Source: JAAYUD01 sp041907665 (GTDB lineage Bacteria > Bacteroidota > Bacteroidia > Bacteroidales > Bacteroidaceae). Taken from it: a stretch of DNA of 64,000 bases. Of this stretch, positions 1 to 7,264 are shown one piece after another. How positions within the stretch are numbered: the first letter of the stretch is position 1; each line of letters begins with the position of its first letter. The position numbers and the translations under genes were made by a program. The notes beneath the pieces are model-generated. The model was not told where the DNA came from. It ran no database searches and saw only the letters and a list, made by a program, of their open reading frames with translations. The stretch is taken from NCBI GenBank assembly GCA_041907665.1, contig JAYRGW010000006.1, positions 41,757 through 105,756 on the forward strand, given 5' to 3'.

Positions 1-696
1 AAACAATATTCTATCTGTTTGGAAGAATACAAGAGTCTTGCTCGAATGTATGCTTATAACGAAAATGCTGTTGCCGTATTGAGTGATATGAAGTCCAATG
101 CGAGTTATATCTATTATGGTAAGGTAGCTTTAAAGCTAGGATTGGGCGATACAGGAACAGAAGAATTTATTCATTCTATTTGGGAAGACAAAATACTCAA
201 TCGTATTCATCCTGACGACTTAGTCGAGAAACAACTGCAAGAACTATCTTTCTTTCATTTTTTAAAAGGAGTTCCTCTTAAGAATAGGGGCGATTATCAC
301 ATTGTCAATCATATTCGGATGCTTGATGTAGATGGGGTATACATACCTGTACTTCATCGAATGTTTTACGTCGCTATTTTCCCAAACGGCAGTGTCTGGC
401 TGGCCCTGTGTTTATACAATCTTTCTTCCGACGATTCATTTGGAAGTTCTGTGGTCAATACCGCCGATGGACGTTCTTTCGAACTTGAGAAAACGACAGG
501 CAAGAATCTGTTGTCTAAGAGAGAAAAAGAAGTGTTGCGCTTGATTAATAGTGGGACAACAAGCAAGAAGATTGCACAAATGCTTTCTATCAGTACCAAT
601 ACGGTAAACAGACATCGTCAGAATATTTTGGAAAAACTGCAAGTGAACAATTCAATCGAAGCTTGCCGTATTGCCAAGGGGTTGAAGATTCTTTGA
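1..696 (+). CDS. LuxR-type helix-turn-helix regulator (5' end outside window)
   Basis: The reading frame is open to base 1, so the gene very probably starts upstream of the window. A TTG codon at 19 is the first possible internal start and is unlikely to be real. The last 60 or so residues form a LuxR/GerE helix-turn-helix: the run LSKREKEVLRLI, then TSKKIAQMLSIS and TVNRHRQNILEKL are the canonical helices, so DNA binding is well supported. The roughly 160 residues before it show no receiver-domain phosphorylation pattern that I can recognise. In Bacteroidetes such N-terminal regions are often PAS-like sensors, but that is inference. The next gene, a secreted GH18 protein, lies 73 bases downstream on the same strand and could be a target. 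Function beyond transcription control is unknown. Confidence 0.8.
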   Translation, partial: KQYSICLEEYKSLARMYAYNENAVAVLSDMKSNASYIYYGKVALKLGLGDTGTEEFIHSIWEDKILNRIHPDDLVEKQLQELSFFHFLKGVPLKNRGDYHIVNHIRMLDVDGVYIPVLHRMFYVAIFPNGSVWLALCLYNLSSDDSFGSSVVNTADGRSFELEKTTGKNLLSKREKEVLRLINSGTTSKKIAQMLSISTNTVNRHRQNILEKLQVNNSIEACRIAKGLKIL

Positions 697-769
697 TCTA
701 CCTCATGGATAAAATGTCCGCTGTATAATCGGTCTTTTGTGTTAGTATAAACAATACAATTTATATATC

Positions 770-1789
770 ATGAAGAAGTTATATCTGTGTATTTGGGCTC
801 TATTGATGGTCGTTGCGAGTTATGCATCTCGTTCGCATCAACCCAATGTCATTGTCGGCTATGTCACATCATGGAGTTCTGTGATGCCCGATCCGTCTTT
901 ATTGACACAAATCAATTATGCTTTTGCTCATGTCGATTCGACATTCTGTGGCGTAACTATTGCCAATGTAGATCGTCTTCGAAGTATCGTTAAATTAAAA
1001 GAGACAGCTCCTTCTTTAAAGGTCGTTTTGTCTATTGGAGGATGGCAAGCCGGAAACTTTAGCGAAATGGCTGCTGATGAAAAACACCGTAAATCATTTG
1101 TCGGTAATTGTAAACGTTTGGTCAATAGTCTGAATCTGGATGGTATAGATATTGATTGGGAGTATCCCACCGTTGGTGTTGCCGGAATCTCTTCTTCTCC
1201 GGACGATACTCGGAACTTCACATTGTTGATCAAAGACCTTCGCAGAGCTCTTGGCAAAAGGCGGGTACTGACTGTTGCTTCAATAGCATACGGCAAGTTT
1301 ATAGATTTTGCGGCTATAGCCAAATATGTGGATTATATCAATATTATGGCTTACGATATAGACAATCCACCTCATCATCAAGCACCTCTCTTTCGTTCGG
1401 ATATGGCAGGACACCTATCGTGCGAAGAAGCAGTGAAAGCGCATCTCGCCTTTGGAGTACCTCCCTATAAATTGGTCTTGGGTATTCCTTTTTATGGGCG
1501 TATGCTGAATGAGGGCGCTTATCGTAGTTATAAAGAACTCACTCTTCTTAAAGGTTATCAGCGCCATTGGGATGAAATAGCAAAAGTGCCTTATATGACC
1601 GATTCTATCGGCCACTATATTTGTTCGTACGAAGATGCCATGTCTATTCGTTGTAAATGTGCATTTATTAAGCAATGCGGATTGCGTGGAGCGATGTATT
1701 GGGAATATGCCTGCGATGATGAGAACGGTACTTTGCGAAAAGCTGTTTACGATAATCTCTTAGTAAGTGATAACAACATGATTCCGTAG
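770..1789 (+). CDS. Secreted glycoside hydrolase family 18 protein (chitinase or endo-beta-N-acetylglucosaminidase type)
   Basis: This is a 339-residue protein with an N-terminal Sec signal (hydrophobic residues 4-19, ending near SYAS). The GH18 signature DGIDIDWEYP is complete: D124, D127 and D129 lead to the catalytic acid E131, as required for substrate-assisted hydrolysis of beta-1,4-linked N-acetylglucosamine. The preceding strand VVLSIGG (residues 84-91) and the later YINIMAYD strand are the other classic GH18 barrel motifs. The length fits a single catalytic TIM barrel with no carbohydrate-binding module. It could act on chitin, peptidoglycan-like fragments or the chitobiose core of N-glycans, which sequence alone cannot settle. 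It stands alone between two regulators and shares a tail-to-tail terminator with the Crp-type gene. Confidence 0.88.
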   Translation: MKKLYLCIWALLMVVASYASRSHQPNVIVGYVTSWSSVMPDPSLLTQINYAFAHVDSTFCGVTIANVDRLRSIVKLKETAPSLKVVLSIGGWQAGNFSEMAADEKHRKSFVGNCKRLVNSLNLDGIDIDWEYPTVGVAGISSSPDDTRNFTLLIKDLRRALGKRRVLTVASIAYGKFIDFAAIAKYVDYINIMAYDIDNPPHHQAPLFRSDMAGHLSCEEAVKAHLAFGVPPYKLVLGIPFYGRMLNEGAYRSYKELTLLKGYQRHWDEIAKVPYMTDSIGHYICSYEDAMSIRCKCAFIKQCGLRGAMYWEYACDDENGTLRKAVYDNLLVSDNNMIP

Positions 1790-1801
1790 TCGATTTTATT
1801 T

Positions 1802-1842
1802 TTGCCATCTGTATTTTTTTCTTTAGGGAAAAGGGATGGCAA
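1802..1842. terminator. Bidirectional terminator-like hairpin between GH18 and Crp genes
   Basis: TTGCCATC (1802-1809) pairs with GATGGCAA (1835-1842) around a T-rich loop. The hairpin lies in the 65-base gap between two convergent genes, so it could end transcripts from both sides. Confidence 0.5.
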
Positions 1843-1854
1843 GAAATGTCCGGC

Positions 1855-2439
1855 CTATTGGAAAGAATCGGGAGTCGTTTCCTTTATCGTTTTCAGTACT
1901 CTGTTTAAGCTTCTTATATCAACTCCCAAATATGCAGCCATGTCGGCTTTAGCTATCTTCAGATGTTGTCTTTCTTGTAATACTATTAATTTGCGCAGTC
2001 CGTGTTCGATGTTATATACTTGTTGCAAGGATGCTCTACTGCTGGTATTTATAATTCGCTTAGCCAATTCTTCGATGAGTAGCTGATTGAATTGCGGATT
2101 TCGATTCATCATCAATTTGAAACAGTTTGTAGAGAACTGATATGCTTGTATGTCTGAGAGCGCTTCTATGTGGCATAAACATGGAATGTTGCGTATGGCT
2201 TCGATCTCTCCTGCTATTTCACCTTTTCCTAAGAATTCAAGAATGAAATCTTTGCCGTTTTCTTCGGCGAAAAAGCATTTCACAAAGCCTTCTTTTATAA
2301 TAATTACTTTGTTAGACTCTTGGCTCTGATTGAAAACAAAACTTCCTTTCGGATATTCCTTTAGTATAATATCCTTATTCGTTTGCTCTTTGTGCAATTG
2401 CTCGATATACGATAGAAAATGAATGTTTGTTCGCAGCAT
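1855..2439 (-). CDS. Crp/Fnr-family transcriptional regulator
   Basis: This 194-residue protein has the two-domain plan of the family. Residues about 20-115 form a cyclic-nucleotide-binding-like beta roll (KGSFVFNQSQESNKVIIIKEG and the GKGEIAGE turn). A C-terminal winged helix carries the recognition segment ADMAAYLGVDIRSLNRVLKTI. I see no N-terminal cysteine cluster, so an Fnr-type oxygen-sensing iron-sulfur centre is unlikely. Many Bacteroidetes members of this shape have unknown ligands. The gene is divergent from a HAD phosphatase, with a perfect 16-bp palindrome 13 bases upstream of its ATG. That position suits autoregulation or joint control of both genes, which is inference. Downstream it converges with the GH18 gene. 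Confidence 0.9.
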   Translation of the reverse strand: MLRTNIHFLSYIEQLHKEQTNKDIILKEYPKGSFVFNQSQESNKVIIIKEGFVKCFFAEENGKDFILEFLGKGEIAGEIEAIRNIPCLCHIEALSDIQAYQFSTNCFKLMMNRNPQFNQLLIEELAKRIINTSSRASLQQVYNIEHGLRKLIVLQERQHLKIAKADMAAYLGVDIRSLNRVLKTIKETTPDSFQ

Positions 2440-2451
2440 CTCAATATTATT

Positions 2452-2467
2452 AAGGACAATTGTCCTT
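2452..2467. promoter_or_regulatory. Perfect 16-bp palindrome, candidate Crp/Fnr-type operator
   Basis: AAGGACAATTGTCCTT is a perfect palindrome. It lies between the leftward -7 box (2512-2519) and the Crp-type ATG at 2439, and overlaps the possible -33 region of the rightward promoter. A dyad operator in a divergent promoter next to a dimeric regulator gene is a standard arrangement; binding itself is inferred. Confidence 0.5.
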
Positions 2468-2497
2468 GTTTATCTGTTTCAGTTCAATGTACCTTTG
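2466..2497 (+). promoter_or_regulatory. Bacteroidetes-type promoter for the HAD gene
   Basis: The -7 box TACCTTTG (2490-2497) matches TAnnTTTG. A TTG at 2466-2468 sits 21 bases upstream in the -33 position. Transcription would start near 2504, about 45 bases before the ATG at 2551. Confidence 0.55.
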
Positions 2498-2511
2498 CTT
2501 CGGCTTATATG

Positions 2512-2519
2512 CAAAGATA
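2512..2519 (-). promoter_or_regulatory. Bacteroidetes-type -7 box for the Crp-type gene
   Basis: TATCTTTG reads leftwards from 2519 to 2512 and matches TAnnTTTG. A TTAG sits about 20 bases upstream as a weak -33 element. It points at the regulator starting at 2439. Confidence 0.5.
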
Positions 2520-2550
2520 CTATCTTGTTTTTTAATTTGCTAAAAATAAT

Positions 2551-3252
2551 ATGTTATTCAATATGAACGGTGAAATAGAATATGTTGCTTTCGATGCCGA
2601 TGATACGCTTTGGGTTAATGAGCTTTTCTTTTATGAATATGAAAAAGAATTTTGCTTTCTGACAAAAGAATATTTACCGAGCTCGGTTGTGTCGCAGAAA
2701 TTGTACGATATGGAGATGTCAAATATATCCTTATATGGGTATGGACTCAAGGGTATGATGCTTTGCATGATAGAACTAGCTTGTAAAATTGTAGATGCTG
2801 AAGCATTGCCTCATTGTATATTCGAAATAATTCGGCAGGGAAAAAAAATGTTGCAAAAGCCGGTTGTACTTTTGGATGGAGTAACTCGGGTGCTTACCAA
2901 ATTGAGTGAGAAATATAAGTTAGTGTTAGTTACAAAAGGAGATCTGGTAGATCAAGAGAGGAAAGTTCATAAATCCGGTCTGAAAGAATATTTTTGTCAC
3001 ATTGAGATTCTGAGTGATAAGCAACGTTCGGATTATCTTCAATTGATAAATCGTTTAGGTTGCTTACCTGAGCACTTTCTGATGGTTGGCAATTCATTGA
3101 GGTCGGATGTACTTCCGGTTCTTGAGTTGGGAGCCTTTGCTGCTTATGTGCCTTATTCCATAACGTGGAAACATGAGCAAGTTGAACAATCTATTGTTCA
3201 TCCTCATTTTGTTCAGCTCAAAGACATTACTGATATATTGAATTATTTGTAG
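2551..3252 (+). CDS. HAD-superfamily hydrolase (phosphatase-like)
   Basis: The 233-residue protein opens with the HAD nucleophile motif, FDADDTLW (residues 14-21), where the first Asp forms the phospho-aspartyl intermediate. Motif II is the LVLVTKGD strand near residue 130. Motif III/IV is the GNSLRSDV segment near residue 181, which places the Mg-binding acidic residues. A helical cap lies between motifs I and II, as in class I phosphatases such as phosphoglycolate phosphatase. The substrate cannot be read from sequence. A second ATG 12 bases in (2563) is an alternative start. The gene shares a divergent control region with the Crp-type regulator. Confidence 0.85.
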   Translation: MLFNMNGEIEYVAFDADDTLWVNELFFYEYEKEFCFLTKEYLPSSVVSQKLYDMEMSNISLYGYGLKGMMLCMIELACKIVDAEALPHCIFEIIRQGKKMLQKPVVLLDGVTRVLTKLSEKYKLVLVTKGDLVDQERKVHKSGLKEYFCHIEILSDKQRSDYLQLINRLGCLPEHFLMVGNSLRSDVLPVLELGAFAAYVPYSITWKHEQVEQSIVHPHFVQLKDITDILNYL

Positions 3253-3430
3253 TTTAAGTTTTTAAGGTGTATGGTTATCATAATGCCAAACGCTCAGATA
3301 GAGTAAAATAAAAATAGGAGGTTTATAAGAGACAGTACCATCATCGCCATTCCGTTATTTTATTTATTACAGACTTGGTTTCGGTCTTGTTATAGCATCT
3401 AAAAAAATCAATTCAAGTTGATATTTTTAT

Positions 3431-3438
3431 TATATTTG
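3431..3438 (+). promoter_or_regulatory. Candidate -7 box upstream of the GNAT gene
   Basis: TATATTTG matches the Bacteroidetes -7 consensus 67 bases before the ATG at 3505. No convincing -33 box is present. The rest of 3253-3504 is AT-rich and shows no other feature. Confidence 0.35.
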
Positions 3439-3504
3439 TTCGTCATTCAATCGTCGAATATTGTGTTTTTATATATATCCTTACTGCAATAGCTTGAAAT
3501 AAAT

Positions 3505-4233
3505 ATGAAAGAAGAAAATATTAAAAATCTGACATCATTATGGACTTTGGTAGGCAATGCCTTTGATGCAAATCAGTTCGTTGAGGGTTTCCAAATTGTC
3601 AATATCCCTTTCTCCGAATGGCCTAATAGAATATGGGACTTTCGGCATACGGCATGCAATAGAAAAGAGACGCTGAAGGAGATTATTCGAAAAACGAATC
3701 CTAACATGATTTTTTCTGAATGGAAAGAACTCAGTGAAAAGGATCAGGCAAGTGTGTATGAGATGAGGCTGAAAAGTCTACAGATTGGCATGTCTTTTCA
3801 TCTAGGGGAATATGACGTGTTGCAAACAGATAGTCAGATAAGTCTTGTAAGAATAGAAAACGCCACTGATGCTAAACTGTGGAGCCATTTGTTTCAACAA
3901 TCATTTGGTTATTTCATATCAGATATGATTATTGATAAGATAAAAGATCAAGTCGCTTTTTATAATATAAGATATGATAACGACTTTGCAGGTACGGTAG
4001 CAATTTATGAACTTGACAATTCAATAGGTGTTCATAGTTTGGGAATTTTAGAGCAATTTAGGAAGAAAGGGATTGCCGAGATCGTGATGAAAATGATTTT
4101 AGAAGATGCTCAAAAAGGTGGCTTCGATTGTGTGCATTTGCAATCTTCTTCTATGGGCTTAAATGTGTATAAGAAATTAGGTTTCAAAGAAATATTCAAA
4201 ATGTATAATTACGTGCTGAATGATTCATTCTAA
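3505..4233 (+). CDS. GNAT-family N-acetyltransferase
   Basis: This is a 242-residue cytosolic protein. The C-terminal half, about residues 105-240, holds the GNAT fold. The pyrophosphate-binding loop motif is QFRKKGIAE, following the strand IGVHSLGI, and GLNVYKKLGFKEI is the typical last helix and strand. It should transfer an acetyl group from acetyl-CoA to an amine; the acceptor is unknown. The first 100 residues are not conserved in a way I recognise and may form a second, degenerate GNAT lobe. The gene is monocistronic: 252 bases separate it from the HAD gene, and the palindromic array follows about 85 bases after its stop. Confidence 0.8.
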   Translation: MKEENIKNLTSLWTLVGNAFDANQFVEGFQIVNIPFSEWPNRIWDFRHTACNRKETLKEIIRKTNPNMIFSEWKELSEKDQASVYEMRLKSLQIGMSFHLGEYDVLQTDSQISLVRIENATDAKLWSHLFQQSFGYFISDMIIDKIKDQVAFYNIRYDNDFAGTVAIYELDNSIGVHSLGILEQFRKKGIAEIVMKMILEDAQKGGFDCVHLQSSSMGLNVYKKLGFKEIFKMYNYVLNDSF

Positions 4234-4316
4234 AATGTAGCTAAGAATATTTATTGGAGTACCTATTAGATTGCAATACTAAGTTTATATCCCAGTGGAC
4301 ACACGGCAATAAATTA

Positions 4317-4407
4317 GACGTCTCACACGAGTGCGACATTAGTCTCACAGCTGTGCGACACTTGTCTCACACGTGTGATACAGATGTCGCACACGTGTGA
4401 GACGTCC
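4317..4407. repeat. Array of four tandem 22-bp palindromic units
   Basis: Units at 4320-4341, 4342-4363, 4364-4385 and 4386-4407 each begin GTCTCAC or GTCGCAC. Each contains a CACACGTGTG-like dyad, or a close variant such as CACAGCTGTG. The outer 23 bases (4317-4339 and 4384-4406) form an inverted repeat with one mismatch. There is no spacer variation of CRISPR type and no coding capacity. It could be a multi-site operator, a structured RNA or a mobile palindromic element. Confidence 0.85.
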
Positions 4408-4603
4408 GCCCCTTAATTATAAACTCAACCTTCGATAACTACTAATTTATGGAAATATTCAGTTATAGTCGGTACAACATGGTATCAAATACTTGATGAA
4501 TTTAAGATATGAATAGGATGTCTGTACTATCTTTTGTAGTCAAGGTAATGCTACTTTTCTTAAAAAAACATGGATTGAAACGATGGAATGATTCTGTAAA
4601 TGC

Positions 4604-4611
4604 TTAACTTT
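4604..4611 (+). promoter_or_regulatory. Candidate -7 box for the GH20 gene
   Basis: TAACTTTG matches TAnnTTTG 75 bases before the ATG at 4686. A TTG at 4575-4577 is about 26 bases upstream, wider than usual, so the -33 element is uncertain. The rest of 4408-4685 shows nothing else clear. Confidence 0.45.
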
Positions 4612-4685
4612 GCTGCACTTGGAAGAAATTTCTTTTCTTTCGGAAGCCTGAATTTATTGTATTAACCTCATTTTTAAAAATACTT

Positions 4686-7259
4686 ATGAACAAAAGATGG
4701 TTGACGTTTATTCTCTGCGGAGGATGTCTCTGCTTGGGTATGCAAGCTCATAAAACACCGTATTCGGTCAACGCTCAAAAAACTTATTCTGTGATGTCTG
4801 ATCAATCGTATAATAATCTTATTCCTCGTCCGGTAGAAATAACTCCGGCTCAAGGACAATTTATGCTGGTTGCGGGTACTCCTATTGTAACCGATAGAGA
4901 AGGTAAAGGGGTGGCACTTTATCTGCAACAGAAACTTAAAAATTCGATGGGCTTTTCTTTAAAGATAACTTCGGCAAGCGTTGTCCCTGCTATAACACTC
5001 GTTGTGAATAAATCTCTTGAGGTACCTGCCGAAGGCTATGTGTTGTCGGCTAGCGATAAAGGTATACGAATAGAGGGTAAAGATGCCGATGGACTGTTTT
5101 ATGGTATGCAGACCTTGTTGCAGCTGATGCCCCCAAAAGTTTATGCATCGACAGTTCAAAGCGGTATACAGTGGACTATACCAGCAGTGTCGATAAAAGA
5201 TTATCCGCGTTATCATTATCGGGGCATGATGCTCGATGTAGTACGTCAGTTCTTTGACGAGGCTACGGTAAAAAAGTATATAGATTGGTTGGCAATGCAC
5301 AAAATAAATAAGTTTCATTGGCATTTGACCGACGATCAGGGATGGCGTATTGAGATAAAGAAATATCCAAAGTTGACATCCGTAGGTGCTTGGCGTGGGC
5401 CGCACGAGGCTCTTGCTCCTACACTAGGTTCGGGTGATAAACGCTATGGAGGTTTTTATACCCAGAAACAGGTGAAAGAAATTGTGAAATATGCCGCCGA
5501 ACGTCACATTGAGGTAATCCCCGAATTGGATCTGCCGGGACATAGTCATGCCGCTGCCGCTGCTTATCCCGAGATATTGTGCCCATCGAGCCGTGTGGAC
5601 GAGTCTAAACGTCCAACCGACGATCAGGCCGATGTATGGTGTGTAGGCAATGAATCCAATTTTAAAATGCTTGCCGATATTTTGAAAGAGGTAGCTGCAT
5701 TGTTTCCTTCGAAGATTATTCATATAGGGGGCGATGAGGTGAATATGTCCATTTGGCCACGTTGCCCCATCTGTTCGGCTTTTATGAAAAAGGAGAATAT
5801 GAAGAGACCCGAAGAGTTGCAAAATTATTTTGTGCATCGTTTGGGCGATATTGTACATCATCTGGGTAAACACATGGCCGGATGGGACGAAATACTTGAA
5901 GGCGGCAACTTGGACGCTTCGACTCAGGTATATGCTTGGCGTTCGTTGAAAAAGGCCGAAGAATCTATCGCAAAAGGAATTCCTACTGTGGTGATGGTGG
6001 GACAGAACTACTATTTCGATATGGCTCAGTCCAAATACGAAAGAGGACACGATTGGGCCGGATTGGTTCCGTTCGAGAAGGTCTATGCGCTTGATCCGGG
6101 GGACCCTTCTATTTTTACTCCCGAGCAATCTAAATTGGTAACAGGTGTGCAAGGAGCTATTTGGGCAGAACTGCTCAACGAACCCGCTCGTTTCTTGGAA
6201 TATCAGTCGTATCCGCGTATTTGTGCTTTGGCCGAGGCCGGTTGGACACCGCAGGCTTTACGCAAGTGGGACGACTTTGCACAACGCATGGCTTCTGCTC
6301 ATTACGAACGAATGTATAACATGGGCATCGCTTTCCGTGTACCTATTCCTGTTGCTACTTATAAGAGCGGTTGGGTGACGTGCAAGGCTCCGTATGCAAA
6401 TGCCGAAGTGCGCTATACCAACGATGGAAGCGAACCGACTGCTTCGTCGCCTCTCTATGCCGATGCGATACACGAATTCAATTTCGATAAGCTCAAATTT
6501 AGAACTTTCTATAAAAATCTTTTGAGCGCGGTTGTGCCGGTCGAATATGAAAATGTCGGCGTTTGGAAAACTGATGTTTCACTGAAACCGAAGCAACAGA
6601 CTTGGGATTTGACAGGATTGGTAGACCGTCCGGGTATATGGTATGCAACCTTTGTACCGTATGACGAGATGAAGAATCCGGCTTCGGTATCGCAAGTGCG
6701 AATTTACGAGAAAGGATTTGCTGTTTCTTCTGACGAGAGAATCAGTTCTACAGCTAACGTACAACGTTACCGATTGCCTTTATATGCTTTTGATAATACG
6801 AAACAATATGCATTGAAAGCCCTTGTTCAGGGGAAAGACTCTACGCTCGAAGGTGTGGTAAAGATAGAACGTTCGCACTATATGGAGCCTGCTGTAGGAA
6901 TATCTGCAGATGCCAATATGGATCCCGAGTCGGTGCGTTTCCTCACAGACTATGACTTCGACACCGTGGCTCGTACCATTGATAGGGGTGCAGCCGGACA
7001 GTCGGTGACTTATGTCTTTGCAACTCCATTGACTTGTTCGAAAATAACTTTTGGTACAGGTCTGCTTTCTGCTTTTTATTTATTGAAAAACGGTCATATA
7101 GAATATTCTACGGATGGAGAAAATTGGCAACGAGGCGATAAGTTCGAAAAAGGAGTTGCTGTTCTTCATCCTTCGGAACCGTTGAAAGCCGTTAAAGTAG
7201 TGATCGACGGTCCGAATGATGAAGCTGTTATTGCATTTCAAGATTTGCGAATAGAATAA
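4686..7259 (+). CDS. Secreted beta-N-acetylhexosaminidase, GH20
   Basis: This 857-residue exo-enzyme releases terminal N-acetylglucosamine or N-acetylgalactosamine. A Sec signal occupies the first 20 or so residues. Residues about 45-165 are the GH20b accessory domain (NLIPRPVEITPAQGQF start). The catalytic barrel follows from about residue 172 (YPRYHYRGMMLDVVRQFF, then FHWHLTDDQGWRIEIKKYP). The catalytic Asp-Glu pair is D350-E351 in HIGGDEV. After residue 540 comes a chitobiase-type C-terminal domain (YTNDGSEPTASSPLY), and the last 150 residues look like an F5/8 type C carbohydrate-binding module. Its stop codon is 5 bases from the stop of the convergent GH2 gene. The long multi-domain form is typical of gut Bacteroidetes enzymes acting on host glycans; the precise substrate is inferred. 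Confidence 0.93.
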   Translation: MNKRWLTFILCGGCLCLGMQAHKTPYSVNAQKTYSVMSDQSYNNLIPRPVEITPAQGQFMLVAGTPIVTDREGKGVALYLQQKLKNSMGFSLKITSASVVPAITLVVNKSLEVPAEGYVLSASDKGIRIEGKDADGLFYGMQTLLQLMPPKVYASTVQSGIQWTIPAVSIKDYPRYHYRGMMLDVVRQFFDEATVKKYIDWLAMHKINKFHWHLTDDQGWRIEIKKYPKLTSVGAWRGPHEALAPTLGSGDKRYGGFYTQKQVKEIVKYAAERHIEVIPELDLPGHSHAAAAAYPEILCPSSRVDESKRPTDDQADVWCVGNESNFKMLADILKEVAALFPSKIIHIGGDEVNMSIWPRCPICSAFMKKENMKRPEELQNYFVHRLGDIVHHLGKHMAGWDEILEGGNLDASTQVYAWRSLKKAEESIAKGIPTVVMVGQNYYFDMAQSKYERGHDWAGLVPFEKVYALDPGDPSIFTPEQSKLVTGVQGAIWAELLNEPARFLEYQSYPRICALAEAGWTPQALRKWDDFAQRMASAHYERMYNMGIAFRVPIPVATYKSGWVTCKAPYANAEVRYTNDGSEPTASSPLYADAIHEFNFDKLKFRTFYKNLLSAVVPVEYENVGVWKTDVSLKPKQQTWDLTGLVDRPGIWYATFVPYDEMKNPASVSQVRIYEKGFAVSSDERISSTANVQRYRLPLYAFDNTKQYALKALVQGKDSTLEGVVKIERSHYMEPAVGISADANMDPESVRFLTDYDFDTVARTIDRGAAGQSVTYVFATPLTCSKITFGTGLLSAFYLLKNGHIEYSTDGENWQRGDKFEKGVAVLHPSEPLKAVKVVIDGPNDEAVIAFQDLRIE

Positions 7260-7264
7260 TAGTT

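Noticed and set aside
1802..2086. Rightward 94-codon frame opposite the Crp-type gene
   Set aside because: It is an antisense shadow with no family motif; the leftward frame carries clear Crp/Fnr domains.
4317..4407. CRISPR array
   Set aside because: The units are directly adjacent with no unique spacers, and there are no cas genes in the window.
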